This document shows, piece after piece, positions 61,482 to 64,000 of a stretch of DNA of 64,000 nt. The notes under the pieces were generated by a model that did not search any database, was not told the origin of the DNA, and saw only the letters and a program-made list of their open reading frames with translations. Source of the stretch: a filamentous cyanobacterium CCT1 (lineage in GTDB: Bacteria > Cyanobacteriota > Cyanobacteriia > Phormidesmidales > Phormidesmidaceae); assembly GCA_003017855.1 (NCBI GenBank), contig PYER01000001.1, positions 1 through 64,000 of the forward strand. The letters are read 5' to 3'. A program made the translations under genes and the position numbers. Each line of letters starts with the position of its first letter. The stretch's first letter is position 1.

Positions 61482-64000
61482 CACTCAGCTTCCTCCCCAA
61501 GCCGAGGAGGGCGGTGACCTGCCACTATGTAAAACCCAATGGAGTCTAGGGAAACGCGGGGATTGATCATGCCGTCCAGAAGAGCGTTCTTAAGCGCTGC
61601 CTCTATACTGGCCTCTTCAGCCAGGGATTGCCCAGAGCCCATCTCATTTTGTCTTTCTAGGCGTAGGGTTAACTTTTCTACCCGTTCACTGAGTTTGCGA
61701 TCGGCATCTTTGGCGTAGCGCTGGCAGTCGCTAAGGAAGGCTTCGCTCCGCCGCAGGCTTGCTTCTGATTGGGTTCTAGCCCCTTGGCAAAGGGCTTCCC
61801 AGTCATCGCGACTAATGAACTCATCGATAATATCCAACCGTTTTTTGGCCAAGTTGTAGTCTTGCCGGGGTTGCCCCTTGCCAGAGTAATTGCGTTCTAG
61901 GATAGCTAAGAGGTGCTCATCGGTTACAACCTGCATACGGGTATCTAGGAATAACGTTCTGAAAAAGGGAGGAAACAGGGCATCTGCTCGCCGCTGTATG
62001 GCGCGGAGGGAGAGATTTTTCCACTGATGTTGCTCAAGCAACTGCTTAACTCCTGACAGGTCGGCTTCGATCACATAGTCAAAGCGAAACCCGATCCACT
62101 CCAGGCCTTCGTCAGCGGGCAATTCTGGTGCGTGCCGCCAGAGGGCGAAGGCTCGACCTCGGTCATCCCACTTCACGTAGTCATTCAGGGCATCGATGAT
62201 GCCTGCGCCAACTCGATAGAGCACCCTGCCTGGGCGGCGGTTGGCCAGGCGGCGGTTGTAGGTGCCAGGCTTATTTAACTCCTCTGGCGGTAGAAAGGTG
62301 AGAATGTCGTTGACCGGCAGCAATGTGTTGGTGGTTGGCTTGTACCAGAAGAAATCAATATTGTCGGAGTCCGTAAACCAACGCTTAAATTGCAGCGCGT
62401 CGCAAACCCATCCTTCAGTCGCCCGTTGTATCTCCTTGTGGCGACCGTCGTAATCATCGAGTAGGGCGAAATACTCGGCAGCATTCCTATCCAGAACATC
62501 AATTTCATCTAGGGCATGTTGTTCGCCAATACTGACCTTCTCTGACTCGACCTCATTGTCAACCACGTCGATGATCCGTTCTAAACCATCTGCCCCTTCC
62601 TGAAAGAGCAAGGTCTCGAATTCCGGCAGCTTACTGTCAACGTAGAACTGGAGGCTGGCAATGGATTCTTTAAACAGATTGAGCCCAGACCCCAGGAGAA
62701 CAACCCAGGCGCAAAGCGGGTCATCCGTAGCTTGGGATCCACTAAAGACGACATACTTCATCGAATGCTGTAAGCCGATCCGGTTCATCCGGCCATGGCG
62801 CTGTTCTAGGCGGTTAGGTGACCAGGGCAAGTCAAAGTGAATCATGTAATCGGCGAACTGGAGGTTGTGGCCCTCTTCGCCTGAGGCATCGCAGACCAGT
62901 ACAAAGCAGCGGGGGTTGGTTTTGAATTGGTTCTCCTGCTGCTCGACGATTTCAGCGGATTGGCCTATCTCTAGGGTGGCGATCGCAGCGTCACCAAACT
63001 TTCTCCTCAGGTGCTGGGCAATGGTCTGGCCTACCTGGGTATAGCCCGTAAACACAACCAGTTTGGGGATATTAACCCCTCCTTTCTCTCGCAGGTTGGC
63101 AATTAGATTTTGGAGATGGTGGATGCGATCGCCCTCCTCCAGTATCTCCCTCAGGATTTCTAGCAGCTGCTCCAGCAGGCCATCTTCGCCAGCGAAGTGG
63201 GGGGTGTCGAGCAGCAGCCTTACGGTATCGGCTCCAAAGGCTTTGGTGACTTCAGCTAGGTGTTGACCTTCGAGGCGGGCGGCGATCGCCCATTCCAAAA
63301 CGCGATGCCAACTACCTCTGGCCAAAAAGAAGACTCTGTAGAGGCGGCTCAGTTGTTGCCTGTATTCACTATGATCTTCAGCTACCCCCAGGGCTTGAAT
63401 CCGCCATTCGTCCAGGTACTCATGCAGGCGCTCGGCCTGGTCATTGTTGTCAAACTCCATCTGAAACAGAGCATCAGATTGGTCGATCAGCACATCTTCC
63501 ACTGAGTCGCGCCGGTTGCGGAGCATCCGGCGGTGCAGGCGGTAGGTGTCGCTAATGTGAGTCCGAATGGCGCGGACGGTGGTGGCCCGTTCACTGGGCT
63601 CAGTGGCATCTGACTCTAGCTGGGCTTGTAGTTGATCAACTAAGGAACTGAGACGCGGATCCTCTGGAAATAAGCCTCTCAGTTTGCCTAGGCTGGTTTT
63701 TAAGACAAAGGAGGGTGCAGTCTCCTTGAAGGAGAGCAAGACTCGCCCAATATCTTGACGTTTGCGAATCCGCTCTTTGAAGCCGTCTAGATCGTTAAGG
63801 CTATAGGTGGCACGGTCGAGCAGGTGGAGCATGGCCAGAAAGGCTTGCTCATGGTTGAGCGCGGGTGTAGCGGATAGCAGCAGCACCCCTTGGGCACCGT
63901 GGGCCAGTCGCTGGCACAGGGCAAACTGTCTCTGCTCGGAGCTTTGGGGTGAAGCCGCCATCGCGGCGATGTGATGGGCCTCGTCGATAATTAGGAAGTG
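61481..64000 (-). CDS. dpdE: DpdE-like SNF2/SF2 helicase, truncated by the window edge
   Basis: At least 839 residues, with the N-terminus beyond 64000. The frame is open to the edge, so the ATG at 63961 is internal. At the edge lies HFLIIDEAHHIAAM (motif II), then GVLLLSATPALNHEQAF (motif III). The second RecA-like domain has VLVCDASGEEGHNLQFADYM (motif V) and LEQRHGRMNRIG (motif VI). Motif I must lie in the missing part. The SNF2-like order and the DpdF-like gene that follows (TGATG overlap) support DpdE. It is the first visible gene of the minus-strand operon. Confidence 0.82.
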   Translation of the reverse strand, partial: HFLIIDEAHHIAAMAASPQSSEQRQFALCQRLAHGAQGVLLLSATPALNHEQAFLAMLHLLDRATYSLNDLDGFKERIRKRQDIGRVLLSFKETAPSFVLKTSLGKLRGLFPEDPRLSSLVDQLQAQLESDATEPSERATTVRAIRTHISDTYRLHRRMLRNRRDSVEDVLIDQSDALFQMEFDNNDQAERLHEYLDEWRIQALGVAEDHSEYRQQLSRLYRVFFLARGSWHRVLEWAIAARLEGQHLAEVTKAFGADTVRLLLDTPHFAGEDGLLEQLLEILREILEEGDRIHHLQNLIANLREKGGVNIPKLVVFTGYTQVGQTIAQHLRRKFGDAAIATLEIGQSAEIVEQQENQFKTNPRCFVLVCDASGEEGHNLQFADYMIHFDLPWSPNRLEQRHGRMNRIGLQHSMKYVVFSGSQATDDPLCAWVVLLGSGLNLFKESIASLQFYVDSKLPEFETLLFQEGADGLERIIDVVDNEVESEKVSIGEQHALDEIDVLDRNAAEYFALLDDYDGRHKEIQRATEGWVCDALQFKRWFTDSDNIDFFWYKPTTNTLLPVNDILTFLPPEELNKPGTYNRRLANRRPGRVLYRVGAGIIDALNDYVKWDDRGRAFALWRHAPELPADEGLEWIGFRFDYVIEADLSGVKQLLEQHQWKNLSLRAIQRRADALFPPFFRTLFLDTRMQVVTDEHLLAILERNYSGKGQPRQDYNLAKKRLDIIDEFISRDDWEALCQGARTQSEASLRRSEAFLSDCQRYAKDADRKLSERVEKLTLRLERQNEMGSGQSLAEEASIEAALKNALLDGMINPRVSLDSIGFYIVAGHRPPRLGEEAE

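Overview
The window comes from a cyanobacterium, probably a non-heterocystous filamentous type such as Leptolyngbya or Nodosilinea. The octamer GCGATCGC is very frequent, and the left half carries typical cyanobacterial genes: a Ycf46-type AAA ATPase, a DUF29 protein, a DUF1361 membrane protein, a beta-helix/SLH protein and several small cyanobacteria-specific proteins. The genus is an inference.

Bases 1-32,864 look like ordinary GC-rich chromosome. In order they hold: a Ppx/GppA phosphatase; a three-gene small membrane/stress-protein operon (minus strand); a beta-helix/SLH protein; a methyltransferase; a GT39-type glycosyltransferase; a small secreted protein; a zinc alcohol dehydrogenase; and a DUF29 protein. 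Next comes a two-gene P-loop ATPase plus STAND/beta-propeller signalling module (11,357-17,468). It is bracketed by two same-orientation composite repeats, each a dispersed 'gggacgatg' element followed by an array of 21-bp units. Then follow small hypotheticals, a second methyltransferase, a PIN/RHH toxin-antitoxin pair, uvrA, a patatin, a putative lipoprotein, the ycf46-like gene, a DUF1361 protein, an S10 peptidase, a membrane protein behind a possible attenuator leader, and a TerB-like protein.

At 32,865-33,016 lies a tRNA-Thr(CGU) gene whose D-arm appears to be interrupted by about 80 extra bases. A tyrosine integrase follows immediately, so I read everything to its right as a genomic island with this tRNA as its left attachment site. 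The island starts with unknown cargo and small regulators (34,928-37,019), then carries a Dpd-type 7-deazaguanine DNA modification and restriction system that runs off the right edge. Candidates are DpdB (plus strand), a TGT-like DpdA, and a long minus-strand operon dpdE-F-G-H-I-J-K plus a DpdD-type protein. Most junctions in that operon overlap or are separated by only a few bases.

The unusual point is that the helicase / phospholipase-D / DpdD-type trio occurs twice in tandem (49,719-54,308 with 46,930-49,722, and 39,183-46,925). The two copies are clearly diverged, and the second looks more AT-rich. Neither DpdC nor preQ0 biosynthesis genes are in the window. By analogy with known Dpd systems, DpdA and DpdB would put a preQ0-derived base into DNA and the helicase, ATPase and nuclease-like proteins would restrict unmodified DNA. 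That function is inferred from family resemblance, not shown here.
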